From SCTM01 sp965279655 (GTDB lineage Bacteria; Pseudomonadota; Alphaproteobacteria; Rhodospirillales; Rhodospirillaceae), in contig OZ257255.1 in assembly GCA_965279655.1 (NCBI GenBank), positions 1,426,001 to 1,490,000 of the forward strand: 64,000 bases of DNA, written 5' to 3'. The number at the start of each line of letters is the position of its first letter. Position 1 is the first letter of the stretch. The notes beneath the pieces were generated by a model. That model was not told the origin of the DNA, did no database searches, and saw only the letters and a list, made by a program, of their open reading frames with translations. A program made the position numbers and the translations under genes. This document shows, piece after piece, positions 34,111-43,816 of this stretch.

Positions 34111-34563
34111 TTATTTAGCGACTTCGGTCTGCCCCAGGATGTTCCGGCAGGAGGCCGCGAGGGCCGCTTCGTCATCCCCCTGGAGGGGTTCATCGTTCCA
34201 GAACACCCGGTTGCCCTTCACGGTGACCTTCCCGAGCGGGACCTTGCCCTCGTAGCCCAAGGTAGGGCGGCCCCCGGACTGGGGGTTCAAGCCTGAGTCC
34301 CGCGCCCGCTTGCGGCCGAGCCGATCCGCGAGGTCGGCGCCGATCTCGATGGTGATCTCGTCCGGGATCAGCTTGGCGTAGTTGTTGCTCAGGTCCGCCG
34401 GCGCGACCTTCCGCCCGCGCACATCGACGCCGGGCTTGAACTCCACGTCCTTGGACGGGACGTGTTCCACGATCTTCTTGCAGGCCTGCGCCGTGACGAC
34501 GATCTGCTCGATCGCGAGGGCGGGTGTTGTCGATAGCAGCAGAAGCAGCAACGGGAGTCGCAT
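34111..34563 (-). CDS. Exported hypothetical protein
   Basis: I do not recognise this 150-residue protein. Residues 1-17 (MRLPLLLLLLSTTPALA) are a signal peptide. The mature part begins IEQIVVTAQACKK and contains a second Cys near the C-terminus (AASCRNIL), so one disulfide is possible. It starts 9 nt after the epimerase gene on the same strand and ends 72 nt before proS, and is probably cotranscribed with both. Confidence 0.7.
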   Translation of the reverse strand: MRLPLLLLLLSTTPALAIEQIVVTAQACKKIVEHVPSKDVEFKPGVDVRGRKVAPADLSNNYAKLIPDEITIEIGADLADRLGRKRARDSGLNPQSGGRPTLGYEGKVPLGKVTVKGNRVFWNDEPLQGDDEAALAASCRNILGQTEVAK

Positions 34564-34572
34564 CGGACCTCC

Positions 34573-34977
34573 TTAGACTTGCTCTATCTCCACCAGCGTT
34601 CCGGCGAAGTCCTTCGGGTGAAGGAACAGCACCGGCTTGCCGTGGGCGCCGATCTTGGGTTCGCCGTCGCCCAGGACGCGCTTGCCCTCGGCTTTCAGCT
34701 TGTCGCGCGCGGCGATGATGTCGTCGACCTCGAAACAGAGGTGATGCATGCCGCCGGACGGGTTCTTGTCCACGAAACCCTGGATCGGCGAATTCTCGCC
34801 GAGCGGCTGCAGCAGCTCGATCTTGGTGTTGGGCAACTCCACGAACACGACCGTCACGCCGTGATCCGGCAATGCCATCGGCGCGGAGACTTTCGCGCCA
34901 AGGACATCGCGATAGGTGGCTGCGGCAGCGTCCAGGTCTTTGACGGCAATGGCGACGTGATTCAGGCGTCCGATCAT
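34573..34977 (-). CDS. mce: Methylmalonyl-CoA epimerase
   Basis: Interconverts the (2R)- and (2S)-methylmalonyl-CoA epimers in propionyl-CoA metabolism. The 134-residue protein has the paired beta-alpha-beta-beta-beta modules of the vicinal oxygen chelate fold: GRLNHVAIAVKDLDAA at the start, with the metal-binding His, and GGMHHLCFEVDDI with the second ligand set and a later Glu (GTLVEIEQV). Alphaproteobacteria commonly keep this gene near proS, as here. Confidence 0.93.
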   Translation of the reverse strand: MIGRLNHVAIAVKDLDAAAATYRDVLGAKVSAPMALPDHGVTVVFVELPNTKIELLQPLGENSPIQGFVDKNPSGGMHHLCFEVDDIIAARDKLKAEGKRVLGDGEPKIGAHGKPVLFLHPKDFAGTLVEIEQV

Positions 34978-35016
34978 AGCTCCACGGTCCTCTGGTCGTT
35001 CAGCCCATATTCTAAG

Positions 35017-35475
35017 CTACTTTGCCTCGCAAGAAAGCTGCGATTCGCGGACCTTGATCAGGGGTATCGTTTCATCGCAAGCGGTCTCGGGGAAATAGGC
35101 GATCCGGCCGTCTGCAGAAACGTGCAGGCAATTCGGGTCAGCGCTCGCTGGTCCATAGATCACGAGAAATTTGGAGCGATCCTCCGGAACACGCACACCC
35201 TGCAACGCACCGGTGAAGTGGTCGTGACGATCCCGCAGCACCCACTCATAGTCGATCTTGCCGTTGACGAAATATTTGCGCTCGTCCGCCGGCGTGAACG
35301 TCAGGCGCGCGCGCTCGGCAGGCGCCGCAAAAAATCCATTGATCGACATGTATCGTTGGGCCGTGCAGGCGGCCTGCGCTACGTCCGGCGGCACGGAAGG
35401 TCTGGACTGGCAGGCTGACAGAGCGAGAGACATACCGAGGAGGGTCAACTGCCAGACGCGCATGGAAGGCCCCAT
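35017..35475 (-). CDS. Putative lipoprotein of unknown function
   Basis: I do not recognise this protein of about 152 residues. The N-terminus MGPSMRVWQLTLLGMSLALS leads into a lipobox-like ALSAC, with Cys22 as the probable lipidated residue, followed by a domain with two further Cys pairs (AACTAQ and ADPNC, TACDET, LSCEAK). The ATG at 35475 has GAGGGGGG about 10 nt upstream; an ATG at 35463 is an alternative. It lies between the epimerase gene and an intergenic repeat. Confidence 0.65.
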   Translation of the reverse strand: MGPSMRVWQLTLLGMSLALSACQSRPSVPPDVAQAACTAQRYMSINGFFAAPAERARLTFTPADERKYFVNGKIDYEWVLRDRHDHFTGALQGVRVPEDRSKFLVIYGPASADPNCLHVSADGRIAYFPETACDETIPLIKVRESQLSCEAK

Positions 35476-35493
35476 GTTATCACACCCCCCCTC

Positions 35494-35598
35494 GTCATCC
35501 CGGCCGAGCGAAGCGAGAGCCGGGATCCAGGGTAACATGCACTGCGCTCTTGGCCCTGGACCCCGGATCGCGGCGCTACGCGCCTTGTCCGGGGTGAC
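35494..35598 (-). repeat. Palindromic intergenic repeat, copy C
   Basis: A 105-nt element with the same outer arms (GTCATCCCGG, CCGGGGTGAC) and inner arms (CCGGGATCCAGGG, CCCTGGACCCCGG) as copies A and B. Its left arm CCGAGCGAAGCGAGAGCCGGG also folds by itself. It begins 8 nt past the rnj stop on the minus strand and fills the gap to the putative lipoprotein gene. Confidence 0.88.
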
Positions 35599-35606
35599 AG
35601 TTATTT

Positions 35607-37274
35607 CTAAACGCGAACCAAGTGCACTTTCACCACCGGCTTCCGGGGTGAGAATGCTTTCCTTACGGCACTGCGCACGGCCTCTTCCACCGCGTCGTCG
35701 TCAAGGCGGGCGCGTTTGGGGAGACGTCTGACGGCGTTGTCCAAAGTCTCCGCCCATCCCTCCTCGTCGTCCGGATCGACCACGCCGAATACCGCCACTT
35801 GTGGATCGCCAATGACGACGCCGGTGTCGTCAAGCACCACGGTCGCGGTGGCGGCGCCTTCGTAGAACATGCGCTTGCGGTCGCGCAGGACCGGATCGCT
35901 GAAAGACAGAATCTGGCCATCCTCGTAGGTCATGCGGCCGCTCCACACGCGGCCCATCACCTGGGCGCGGCCATTGTCGAACTTCACCGCAGCGCCGTTC
36001 TCGACCAGCACCTGTTGGGGCACCTGGCATTCGGCAGCCAGCGCCGCGTGGGCGCGCATATGCATGGTTTCGCCGTGGACAGGGATCGCGATGCGCGGAC
36101 GCACGGTCTGGTACATGCGGCGGAGTTCATCCCGCGCCGGATGGCCGGAAACGTGAATGAAGTGATCGCGCGTGGTGACGAGTTCGACGCCCAATCCGAC
36201 GAGCAGGTTCTGGACCTTGTGGATCGCCTTCTCGTTGCCCGGAATCACGCGGCTGGAGAACACGCAGACGTCGCCCTCTTCCAGCGTCACATCCGGATGA
36301 TGGTTCATGGCGATGCGCATGAGCGCGGCACGTCCCTCGCCCTGACTGCCGGTGGAGATGTAGAGCACCTTGTTCCGCGGCAGGTAGGCCGCCTCTTCGG
36401 GCTTCATGAAATGCAGCTCGGGCGCGAGGTATCCCGTGCGCCGCGCGGTCTCGGCGATGCGCCAAAGGGATGCCCCGACCAGCGACACATGGCGATCGTT
36501 CGCCATCGCCGCGCGGGCGATGGAATCCAGGCGCGCCACGTTGGAGGCAAAGCAGCCGACGATGATGCGGCCGGTGAAGCGCTTGAACAGTTCCATCAGG
36601 CTGTCGCGCACGTCGCCCTCGGACCCCGCCTCGCCTTCCGTCATCGCGTTGGTGGAATCGCCGATGAGCGCGAGCACGTTCTCCTCGCCCAAGGCCTCCA
36701 GGGCCTTGAAGTCGGTGACCTCGCCGATCAGGGGGTCCGGATCGAACTTCCAGTCGCCGGTGTGGAAGATCGTGCCGTATTTGGTGCGGATGGCGAGCGC
36801 GTTCGGTTCCGGGATCGAGTGCGTGAGGGTGATGAAGTCGGCAGTGAATGGGCCAAGTTCGATGCGGCCGCCGAGGGGGATCACCGTCACCGGAACCTCA
36901 TCCTCAAGGCCGGTTTCCTTCAGCTTGTGGCGCAGGAATTCCGCCGCGAAGGGCGTGGCATAAACCGGGCACCGCAGCAGCGGCCAGAGGTAACAGACGG
37001 CGCCGAGATGATCTTCGTGCGCATGGGTCAGGATCATCCCCACAAGCTTCTCGCGCCGCTCGGCGATGAAGCTGGGATCGGGGAATACCGTGTCGATGCC
37101 GGGGATGGAATCCTCGCCGAAGGTGACGCCGCAATCGACGATCAGCCACTTGCCGTCGCAGCCGTAGAGATTGAGGTTCATGCCGATCTCGCCGGCACCG
37201 CCCAAGGGGATGAACCACAGGCCCTTGTCGAGGCCCGCCGGCAGATCCGATGTATGCGCCGGGAGGCGATTCAT
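35607..37274 (-). CDS. rnj: Ribonuclease J
   Basis: Metallo-beta-lactamase-fold nuclease with 5'-exonuclease and endonuclease activity, active in mRNA decay and rRNA maturation. The zinc ligands are in THAHEDHLG (His84, His86, Asp88, His89); the beta-CASP domain and the VSGHPARDELRRMYQ motif follow, then the C-terminal domain (555 residues in all). It is 6 nt downstream of coaX, as in many Alphaproteobacteria. Its mRNA ends at repeat copy C. Confidence 0.95.
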   Translation of the reverse strand: MNRLPAHTSDLPAGLDKGLWFIPLGGAGEIGMNLNLYGCDGKWLIVDCGVTFGEDSIPGIDTVFPDPSFIAERREKLVGMILTHAHEDHLGAVCYLWPLLRCPVYATPFAAEFLRHKLKETGLEDEVPVTVIPLGGRIELGPFTADFITLTHSIPEPNALAIRTKYGTIFHTGDWKFDPDPLIGEVTDFKALEALGEENVLALIGDSTNAMTEGEAGSEGDVRDSLMELFKRFTGRIIVGCFASNVARLDSIARAAMANDRHVSLVGASLWRIAETARRTGYLAPELHFMKPEEAAYLPRNKVLYISTGSQGEGRAALMRIAMNHHPDVTLEEGDVCVFSSRVIPGNEKAIHKVQNLLVGLGVELVTTRDHFIHVSGHPARDELRRMYQTVRPRIAIPVHGETMHMRAHAALAAECQVPQQVLVENGAAVKFDNGRAQVMGRVWSGRMTYEDGQILSFSDPVLRDRKRMFYEGAATATVVLDDTGVVIGDPQVAVFGVVDPDDEEGWAETLDNAVRRLPKRARLDDDAVEEAVRSAVRKAFSPRKPVVKVHLVRV

Positions 37275-37280
37275 GTGGGC

Positions 37281-38054
37281 CTAGAGATTGCGCTGATGGA
37301 TCAGCTGTAGCCCGCGCAGAGTGAGATCGTCGTCGATATGTTCGATGACCGATGTCGCCTGGGCGAAGAGCGGCGCGAGGCCGCCCGTTCCCACAACGGT
37401 CATCTTCTCATTGCGTTCCGCCTTGATGCGCCCCACCAGGCCTTCGATCAAGCCGATGTAGCCCCAGAACACGCCCGAATGCATCTGCGCGACCGTGGTC
37501 GTGCCCACAACCGGCGCCTGACCCGGGTTGCTGACTTGCAAGCGCGGCAGCAAGGCGGTCGCCATATGCAGCGCTTCCATGGAGAGGTTAATGCCCGGCG
37601 CGATGCAGCCGCCGCGATAGTCACCCTCGCCATCGATGACGTCGAAGGTGGTGGCCGTCCCGAAGTCGATGATGATCATCGGCCCTTTGTAGGTGGCATG
37701 GGCCGCCACCGCATTGACGATACGGTCGGCGCCGACCTCGCGCGGGTTGTCGACTTTCGCCAAGGAACTCAGCTTCAAGCTGGGATCGCCGATGAAGCGC
37801 GCCTTGCACCCGAGGTACTTCTCGCAGAGTTTGCCGAGGTCGAAGTTCTTTCCCGGCACGACGGACCCGACGATGGCGTGCGTGATCTTGCTGGAATCAA
37901 CGCCGTCGTGCTGCATCAGCTGCGTGAGCCAGATGCCGTATTCGTCGGCGGTGCGGTCGGTCTTGGTGGCCGCGCGCCACTGGCCTTTCTGCACGTCGCC
38001 GTCATAGACGGCGAAGACGACGTTGGTGTTTCCGCAGTCGATCGCGAGCAGCAT
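37281..38054 (-). CDS. coaX: Type III pantothenate kinase
   Basis: Phosphorylates pantothenate, the first step of coenzyme A synthesis, with the ASKHA fold. The 257-residue protein begins MLLAIDCGNTNVVFAVYDG (phosphate-binding loop) and has GADRIVNAVAAHATYKGPM and the IIDFGTATTFDVIDGEG motif. The ATG shares a base with the birA stop (TGATG). Confidence 0.96.
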   Translation of the reverse strand: MLLAIDCGNTNVVFAVYDGDVQKGQWRAATKTDRTADEYGIWLTQLMQHDGVDSSKITHAIVGSVVPGKNFDLGKLCEKYLGCKARFIGDPSLKLSSLAKVDNPREVGADRIVNAVAAHATYKGPMIIIDFGTATTFDVIDGEGDYRGGCIAPGINLSMEALHMATALLPRLQVSNPGQAPVVGTTTVAQMHSGVFWGYIGLIEGLVGRIKAERNEKMTVVGTGGLAPLFAQATSVIEHIDDDLTLRGLQLIHQRNL

Positions 38055-38824
38055 CAGCCGGCTCCTGCGTGACTTATGGGTCCGAACAGCACGTCCCCGG
38101 CGAGGATGCGGCGTACGCCCTGGATGGTATCAAGCAGCAATGCGCCACCCGCGTCGAGGCCCGCGAACTTGCCGGCGACGACGGTCGCGCCGGGTAATCG
38201 CACCGACAGCGATTCATCGGTTGTTGGACCGACGGCGCTCCACGCCGCCGCGATGGGCGCGAAGCCCTCGGCGCGCCATTGGGCGAGACGGCGGGACAGC
38301 GTGGCGCCAAGCGCGCCGAGCGCGGCGTCGGGCGTGTGAACGATCCCCTGTTCCGCCAGCGAGGTGATGGGATAGTCGCCGATGATCCCGATGGGGCGCA
38401 GGTTCACGCCGATGCCGAGCACGATCCAGCCGTCGATGAGTTCCGGCAGGATGCCGCAAACCTTGGCGCCGTGCGCCAAGATGTCGTTCGGCCACTTGCA
38501 GCGCAGGCGCACCCCGGGTGCGGCGAACGCGTCGACAACGGACACCGCCGCGACGAAACCGATTTCGGGTGCTGCGGCCATATCGGCCGGCGCCTTCAGC
38601 AGGAACGACGCGTAGAGATTGCCCGTGGGGCTGGCCCAACTGCGCCCCTGACGGCCGCGGCCCGCGGTCTGCTGCTCGGCGGTGACGACCACGCCTTCCT
38701 GCAACGCCCCTTGCTCTCCGGGGCCCGCGCCAATCATGCGCTTCAGCGCCGCGTTGGTGCTGTCGAGACTGGTGTGGGCGATATGTCGCCAGGTTTCAGG
38801 TACGGTTTGGGTAAAAGCGGGCAT
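38054..38824 (-). CDS. birA: Biotin--[acetyl-CoA-carboxylase] ligase
   Basis: Attaches biotin to biotin-dependent carboxylases. The catalytic motif GRGRQGRSWASPTGNLY and the KWPNDIL motif are present. At 256 residues the protein lacks the N-terminal DNA-binding domain of E. coli BirA, so it is a ligase only, not a repressor. It starts 9 nt after nuoN and overlaps coaX, tying the complex I operon to cofactor genes. Confidence 0.94.
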   Translation of the reverse strand: MPAFTQTVPETWRHIAHTSLDSTNAALKRMIGAGPGEQGALQEGVVVTAEQQTAGRGRQGRSWASPTGNLYASFLLKAPADMAAAPEIGFVAAVSVVDAFAAPGVRLRCKWPNDILAHGAKVCGILPELIDGWIVLGIGVNLRPIGIIGDYPITSLAEQGIVHTPDAALGALGATLSRRLAQWRAEGFAPIAAAWSAVGPTTDESLSVRLPGATVVAGKFAGLDAGGALLLDTIQGVRRILAGDVLFGPISHAGAG

Positions 38825-38833
38825 AAACCGGCC

Positions 38834-40273
38834 TCAGCCGGGGAAAAGACTCTTGGCGGCGACAGCGGCACTGTTCGCGATGGGCGACGGCACGATGAAC
38901 AGCAGCAACATCGCGATGCTGGCACCGCCGATCAGAATGCTGGTCGACGTGTCGGGCGTTTCAAGCGCCGGCGCCGGTTCGTCGAAGTACATCACCTTGA
39001 TGATGCGCAGGTAGTAGAACGCGGCAATCGCGCTCGACAGCACACCGACCACCGAGAGCGTGTACAGGCCGGCGTTCACGCCCGCCATGAAGATGTAGAA
39101 CTTGCCCCAGAAGCCCGCGAGCGGCGGGATGCCGGACATGGAGAACATCAGCGCAGCCAGAGCCAAGGCAGTGAGCGGACGCGATTTCGCCAAGCCTGAC
39201 AGGGCCGAGATGTCCTCGACCGGCTTGCCGTTCACGCGCATCGCCAGGATGCAGGCGAAGGTGCCGACGTTCATCAGGATGTAGATGAGCATGAAGAACA
39301 GCAGGCCGCGCGCGCCTTCCATGGTGCCCGCGGCAAGTCCGACCAGGCCGTAACCGACGTTGCCGATGGAGCTGTAAGCCATCAGGCGCTTGATGTTGCG
39401 CTGGGCGATGGCGGCGATCGCGCCCCAGGCCATGGAGAGGATCGCGATCGCCTCGATCACCTGTTGCCATTGGGCGAGCATCGGACCGAACGGTCCGTAC
39501 AGCACGCGCAAGAACAGGGCGAGACCGGCGATCTTCGGCGCCACGGAGAAGAAGGCGGTGATCGGCGTGGGCGCGCCTTCGTAGACGTCCGGCGTCCACA
39601 TGTGGAACGGCACGGCGGACACCTTGAACGCCAGCCCGGAGATCACGAACACGATCCCGATCAGCACGCCGATGTTGTTGGCGCCGCCCTTGGTGGCTTC
39701 GGCAAGGCCGTCGAACGTGGTGGTGCCGGCGAAGCCGTAGATCAGCGACGCGCCGTAAAGCAGCAGGCCGGACGCGAGCGCGCCGAGCACGAAGTACTTC
39801 ACGCCCGCTTCCGTGGCGCGCAGATCGTTGCGGTGCACGGCGGCGAGCACATAGAGCGACAGGCTCTGCAGTTCCAGGCCGACGTACAGCGCGATGAGGT
39901 CGTTCGCCGAGATCATCAGCAGCATGCCGACCGTGCTGAACAGCACCAGGATCGGAATTTCGAACCGCGCGGTCCCGGCCGTATGGGCCCAGGAATTCAC
40001 CATGACCAGCGTGAGGCCCGCGCCGAGCAGCGTGAGCAGCTTCGCGTAGGTGGTGAAACTGTTGACCAGGAACATCCCGCTGAAGGTGGAGACCGTCGCG
40101 CCGCTGGCGCGATAGATCAGCACACCCGCCACCGCCATGATGCCGATGACCGCCCAGGAGAGGATCTGCGTGGAGTCTTCGTTCCGCAGCACGCCGAACA
40201 GCAAGTAGACCATGCCGGCGATGAGCAGCACGATTTCCGGCAGCGCGGGCGCGAAATTGGGAAGTGCGGTCAT
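38834..40273 (-). CDS. nuoN: NADH-quinone oxidoreductase subunit N
   Basis: One of the three antiporter-like proton-pumping subunits of complex I in the inner membrane. The 479-residue protein has about 14 helices and the key lysines of the antiporter fold, for example in GLAFKVSAVPFHMWTPDVYEG and RNIKRLMAYSSIGNVG. It is the last structural gene of the nuo operon, 16 nt after nuoM. Confidence 0.97.
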   Translation of the reverse strand: MTALPNFAPALPEIVLLIAGMVYLLFGVLRNEDSTQILSWAVIGIMAVAGVLIYRASGATVSTFSGMFLVNSFTTYAKLLTLLGAGLTLVMVNSWAHTAGTARFEIPILVLFSTVGMLLMISANDLIALYVGLELQSLSLYVLAAVHRNDLRATEAGVKYFVLGALASGLLLYGASLIYGFAGTTTFDGLAEATKGGANNIGVLIGIVFVISGLAFKVSAVPFHMWTPDVYEGAPTPITAFFSVAPKIAGLALFLRVLYGPFGPMLAQWQQVIEAIAILSMAWGAIAAIAQRNIKRLMAYSSIGNVGYGLVGLAAGTMEGARGLLFFMLIYILMNVGTFACILAMRVNGKPVEDISALSGLAKSRPLTALALAALMFSMSGIPPLAGFWGKFYIFMAGVNAGLYTLSVVGVLSSAIAAFYYLRIIKVMYFDEPAPALETPDTSTSILIGGASIAMLLLFIVPSPIANSAAVAAKSLFPG

Positions 40274-40289
40274 TCGTTAGTCCCCTTCC

Positions 40290-41849
40290 CTACCGCAGCC
40301 ACGCGAGAAGCGAGCCGCCGATCGGGCCGGCGTCGGCGGTCGTGCTCACCACCACCGCCTGATACTTGTTGAGCAGTTCCGTGACCGAGACGTTCATCAC
40401 GTCCAGAAACGGCAGCGGATAAAGGCCCATCCACATCACCACGATCACCACCGGCACGAAGATCGCCAGTTCGCGGCGATCGAGGTCGAGCATCGCCTTG
40501 ACGTCGGCCTTGGTGAGTTCGCCGAAGATCACGCGGCGGTACAGATAGAGCATGTAGGTGGCGCCGAGGATGACGCCCGTGGCCGCCAGCAGCGCCACCC
40601 AGGAATTCGCCTGGAAGACGCCCGCGAGCACGAGGAATTCGCCCACGAAACCGGCGGTGCCCGGCAGGCCCACGGAGGCCAGCATGAACACCATGAATAC
40701 GAAGGCGTACATCGGCATGTTGTTGGCGAGGCCGCCGTAACGGTCGATCTCGCGGGTGTGCAGGCGGTCATAGACCACGCCGACGCAGAGGAAGAGCGCG
40801 CCGGAGACGACGCCGTGGCTGAGCATCTGGAAGATGGAGCCCTGTACGCCCTGTTGGGTACCCGAGAACACGCCGAGCGTCACGAAGCCCATGTGCGCGA
40901 CGGACGAATAGGCGATCAGCTTCTTCATGTCCTGCTGCACGAGGGCAACGAGAGACGTGTAGATGATTGCGACGACCGACAGGGTGTAGATCAGCGGCGT
41001 GAAGTACACGCTCGCTTCCGGCAGCATCGGCAGCGAGAACCGCAGGAAGCCGTAACCGCCCATCTTCAGCAGCACGCCGGCCAGGATGACAGAGCCCGCC
41101 GTGGGCGCATCCACGTGCGCATCCGGCAGCCAGGTGTGCACCGGCCACATCGGCACCTTCACCGCGAAGGACGCGAACAGACCGAGCCACAGCCAATACT
41201 GCATCGGCAGCGGGAACTTGGTGTTCATCAGCGTCGGGATGTCGGTGGTGCCGGCCGTGTAGTACATGGCCAGCATGGCGACCAGCAGGAGCACGGAGCC
41301 GGTCAGCGTGAAGAGGAAGAACTTGAAGGCGGAGTAGACGCGACGTCCGCCGCCCCACACGCCGATGATCAAGAACATCGGGATCAGCACGCCTTCGAAG
41401 AAGACGTAGAACAGCACCATGTCCATGGCGCAGAACATGCCGATCATCATGGTCTCGAGCGCCAGGAAGGCGACCATGTACTCGCGCACCATCTTCTGGA
41501 TGGATTCCCAGCTGGCGAGGATGCACAGGGGCATCAGGAACGTGGACAGGATCACGAACAGCATGGAGATGCCGTCCACGCCCATGCGGTAGGTGATCTT
41601 GTATTGCGGCAGCCACTCGGCCCGTTCCTCGAACTGGAACGCCGAGGTGGTCGGGTTGAAGCCGATCCAGATGAACAGCGACAGCACGAAGGTGAGCAGC
41701 GTCGTCCACAAGGCGATGTAGCGGGCCTGACGGGCGACGGTCTCGTCGTCGCCGCGCACCGCGAGAATCAACGCGGCGCCCAGCAGCGGCAGGAAGGTGA
41801 CCAGCGACAGGATCGGCAGGCCGTCGATGAAATTGCTCAGCGCCGTCAT
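40290..41849 (-). CDS. nuoM: NADH-quinone oxidoreductase subunit M
   Basis: Antiporter-like proton-pumping subunit of complex I. The 519-residue protein has about 14 helices, the conserved Glu near FLALETMMIGMFCA, and the pump lysines in FAVKVPMWPVHTWLPDAHVD and DMKKLIAYSSVAHMG. The ATG at 41849 overlaps the nuoL stop (ATGA). Confidence 0.97.
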   Translation of the reverse strand: MTALSNFIDGLPILSLVTFLPLLGAALILAVRGDDETVARQARYIALWTTLLTFVLSLFIWIGFNPTTSAFQFEERAEWLPQYKITYRMGVDGISMLFVILSTFLMPLCILASWESIQKMVREYMVAFLALETMMIGMFCAMDMVLFYVFFEGVLIPMFLIIGVWGGGRRVYSAFKFFLFTLTGSVLLLVAMLAMYYTAGTTDIPTLMNTKFPLPMQYWLWLGLFASFAVKVPMWPVHTWLPDAHVDAPTAGSVILAGVLLKMGGYGFLRFSLPMLPEASVYFTPLIYTLSVVAIIYTSLVALVQQDMKKLIAYSSVAHMGFVTLGVFSGTQQGVQGSIFQMLSHGVVSGALFLCVGVVYDRLHTREIDRYGGLANNMPMYAFVFMVFMLASVGLPGTAGFVGEFLVLAGVFQANSWVALLAATGVILGATYMLYLYRRVIFGELTKADVKAMLDLDRRELAIFVPVVIVVMWMGLYPLPFLDVMNVSVTELLNKYQAVVVSTTADAGPIGGSLLAWLR

Positions 41850-43807
41850 GGCGTCACTCCGTGGCTGAAGCCACCGGCACGAACCACCATCCACGTCACC
41901 ACACCGGCAATGCCGATGATCATCGCGAAGGCATAATGATAGAGGTAGCCCGACTGGACTATGCCGAGGCGGCGCGCGGCGCGTGACACGGCGGAGGAGA
42001 TGCCGTCAGGTCCGAGACCGTCGATGATCGCCCCGTCCCCACCCTTCCAGAACAGGCGTCCGAGCTTGAAGGCCGGGCGCACGAACAGGAAGTCGTAGAG
42101 TTCGTCGAAGTACCACTTGTTAAGCAGGAACTTGTACGGACCCGGGAAGGTCTCGGCGATCTTCGCCGCCGTGCCCGGACGCGCCATGTACATCCAATAG
42201 GCCACGCCGAGACCCATCAAGCTGACGATCAGCGGCAGCCAGTGGATCAGGAACGGCTCGTGGGCGTTATGGGCGCGCTCGATGGTGTCGTTGATCGGAA
42301 GCACCTTGATCGCTTCGCCCCAGAAGTGCTCGCGGCCATGGCCGACGAACAACTCGTTGAAGCCGCCGCCGATGAACACCGCGCCGAGCGCGAGCACGAA
42401 CAGGGGGATCAGCATCACATACGGGCTCTCATGGATGTGCTCCATGGTGTGATGGTCCGCGCGCGGCACGCCGAAGAAGGTGATGAAGATCAGGCGCCAG
42501 GAATAGAACGAGGTCAGCAGCGCCACCAGAATGGTCATGATGTAGGCGTACTTGCCGGCGCCGGTGGTCGACGCGTGGGCGGCCTCGATGATCATGTCCT
42601 TCGAGAAGAAGCCCGACAGCGGCGGGATGCCGGTGATGGCGATGGTGCCGATGGTCATCACGGCGAAGGTCATCGGGATCTTGTTCCAGATGCCGCCCAT
42701 CTTGCGGATGTCCTGTTCGTCGGACATGGCGTGGATGACGGAGCCGGCGGACAGGAACAACAGCGCCTTGAACCAGGCGTGGGTCATCAGGTGGAAGATG
42801 CCGCCCTGGTAAGCCGAGACGCCGCAAGCCACGAACATGTAGCCGAGCTGCGAGCAGGTCGAATAGGCGATGATGCGCTTGATGTCGTTCTGCACGCAGC
42901 CGACGGTGGCGGCGAAGAACGCCGTGGTCGCACCGACGATGGTGACGACGGCCAAGGCGGTGGGCGCGTACTCGAACAGCGGCGACATGCGCGCCACCAG
43001 GAACACCCCGGCGGTGACCATGGTCGCGGCGTGGATGAGCGCGGACACGGGCGTCGGGCCTTCCATCGCGTCCGGCAGCCAGGTGTGCAGGAACAGCTGG
43101 GCCGACTTGCCCATGGCGCCGATGAACAGCAGCAGGCAGGTAATCGTGAGCGCATGCCACTGGTGCGAGAAGAACGTGACGGTGGATTCCGCCTTGCCCG
43201 GAGCGGCGGCGAAGATGACGTCGAAGGTCACCGCGTCGAACAGGTAGTAGACCGCGAAGATGCCGAGCAGGAAGCCGAAGTCACCCACGCGGTTGACGAC
43301 AAACGCCTTGATGGCCGCCGCGCACGCGGAGGGCTTGGTATACCAGAAGCCGATCAGCAGGTAGCTGACCAGGCCCACGCCTTCCCAGCCGAAGAACAAC
43401 TGGACGAGGTTGTCCGCCGTCACCAGCGCGAGCATCGCGAAGGAGAACAGCGACAGGTAGGCCATGAACCGCGGCTGGCTCTTGTCGTGGTGCATGTAGC
43501 CGACGGCATAGACGTGAATGAGCGTCGACACGCACGTCACCGTCATTACCATGGTGGCGGACAGGGTGTCGAACCGCAGCGCCCAGGCGGCCTCGAAGGT
43601 GCCCGAGACCAGGAACGAGAACACCGGCACGACATGGCTGTGGCCGTGCACGGCGACATCGATGAATGTCGGAATCGAGCACACGGCGGCCAGGCCGATG
43701 CCCAGGCAGGTGACGATATGCGCACCGCGATCGCCGATGAAACGGCCGAAGAACCCGGCAATAGCGGCGCCGAGCAGCGGCAGGAAGACGCAAGCGACCA
43801 TCAACAT
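41846..43807 (-). CDS. nuoL: NADH-quinone oxidoreductase subunit L
   Basis: Distal antiporter-like subunit of complex I, with the long lateral helix at the C-terminal end (653 residues). Conserved features are FFGWEGVGLVSYLLIGFW, KSAQLFLHTWLPDAMEGPTP and NDIKRIIAYSTCSQLGYM. It starts 9 nt after nuoK and overlaps nuoM by 4 nt. Confidence 0.97.
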   Translation of the reverse strand: MLMVACVFLPLLGAAIAGFFGRFIGDRGAHIVTCLGIGLAAVCSIPTFIDVAVHGHSHVVPVFSFLVSGTFEAAWALRFDTLSATMVMTVTCVSTLIHVYAVGYMHHDKSQPRFMAYLSLFSFAMLALVTADNLVQLFFGWEGVGLVSYLLIGFWYTKPSACAAAIKAFVVNRVGDFGFLLGIFAVYYLFDAVTFDVIFAAAPGKAESTVTFFSHQWHALTITCLLLFIGAMGKSAQLFLHTWLPDAMEGPTPVSALIHAATMVTAGVFLVARMSPLFEYAPTALAVVTIVGATTAFFAATVGCVQNDIKRIIAYSTCSQLGYMFVACGVSAYQGGIFHLMTHAWFKALLFLSAGSVIHAMSDEQDIRKMGGIWNKIPMTFAVMTIGTIAITGIPPLSGFFSKDMIIEAAHASTTGAGKYAYIMTILVALLTSFYSWRLIFITFFGVPRADHHTMEHIHESPYVMLIPLFVLALGAVFIGGGFNELFVGHGREHFWGEAIKVLPINDTIERAHNAHEPFLIHWLPLIVSLMGLGVAYWMYMARPGTAAKIAETFPGPYKFLLNKWYFDELYDFLFVRPAFKLGRLFWKGGDGAIIDGLGPDGISSAVSRAARRLGIVQSGYLYHYAFAMIIGIAGVVTWMVVRAGGFSHGVTP

Positions 43808-43816
43808 GGGGACGGC

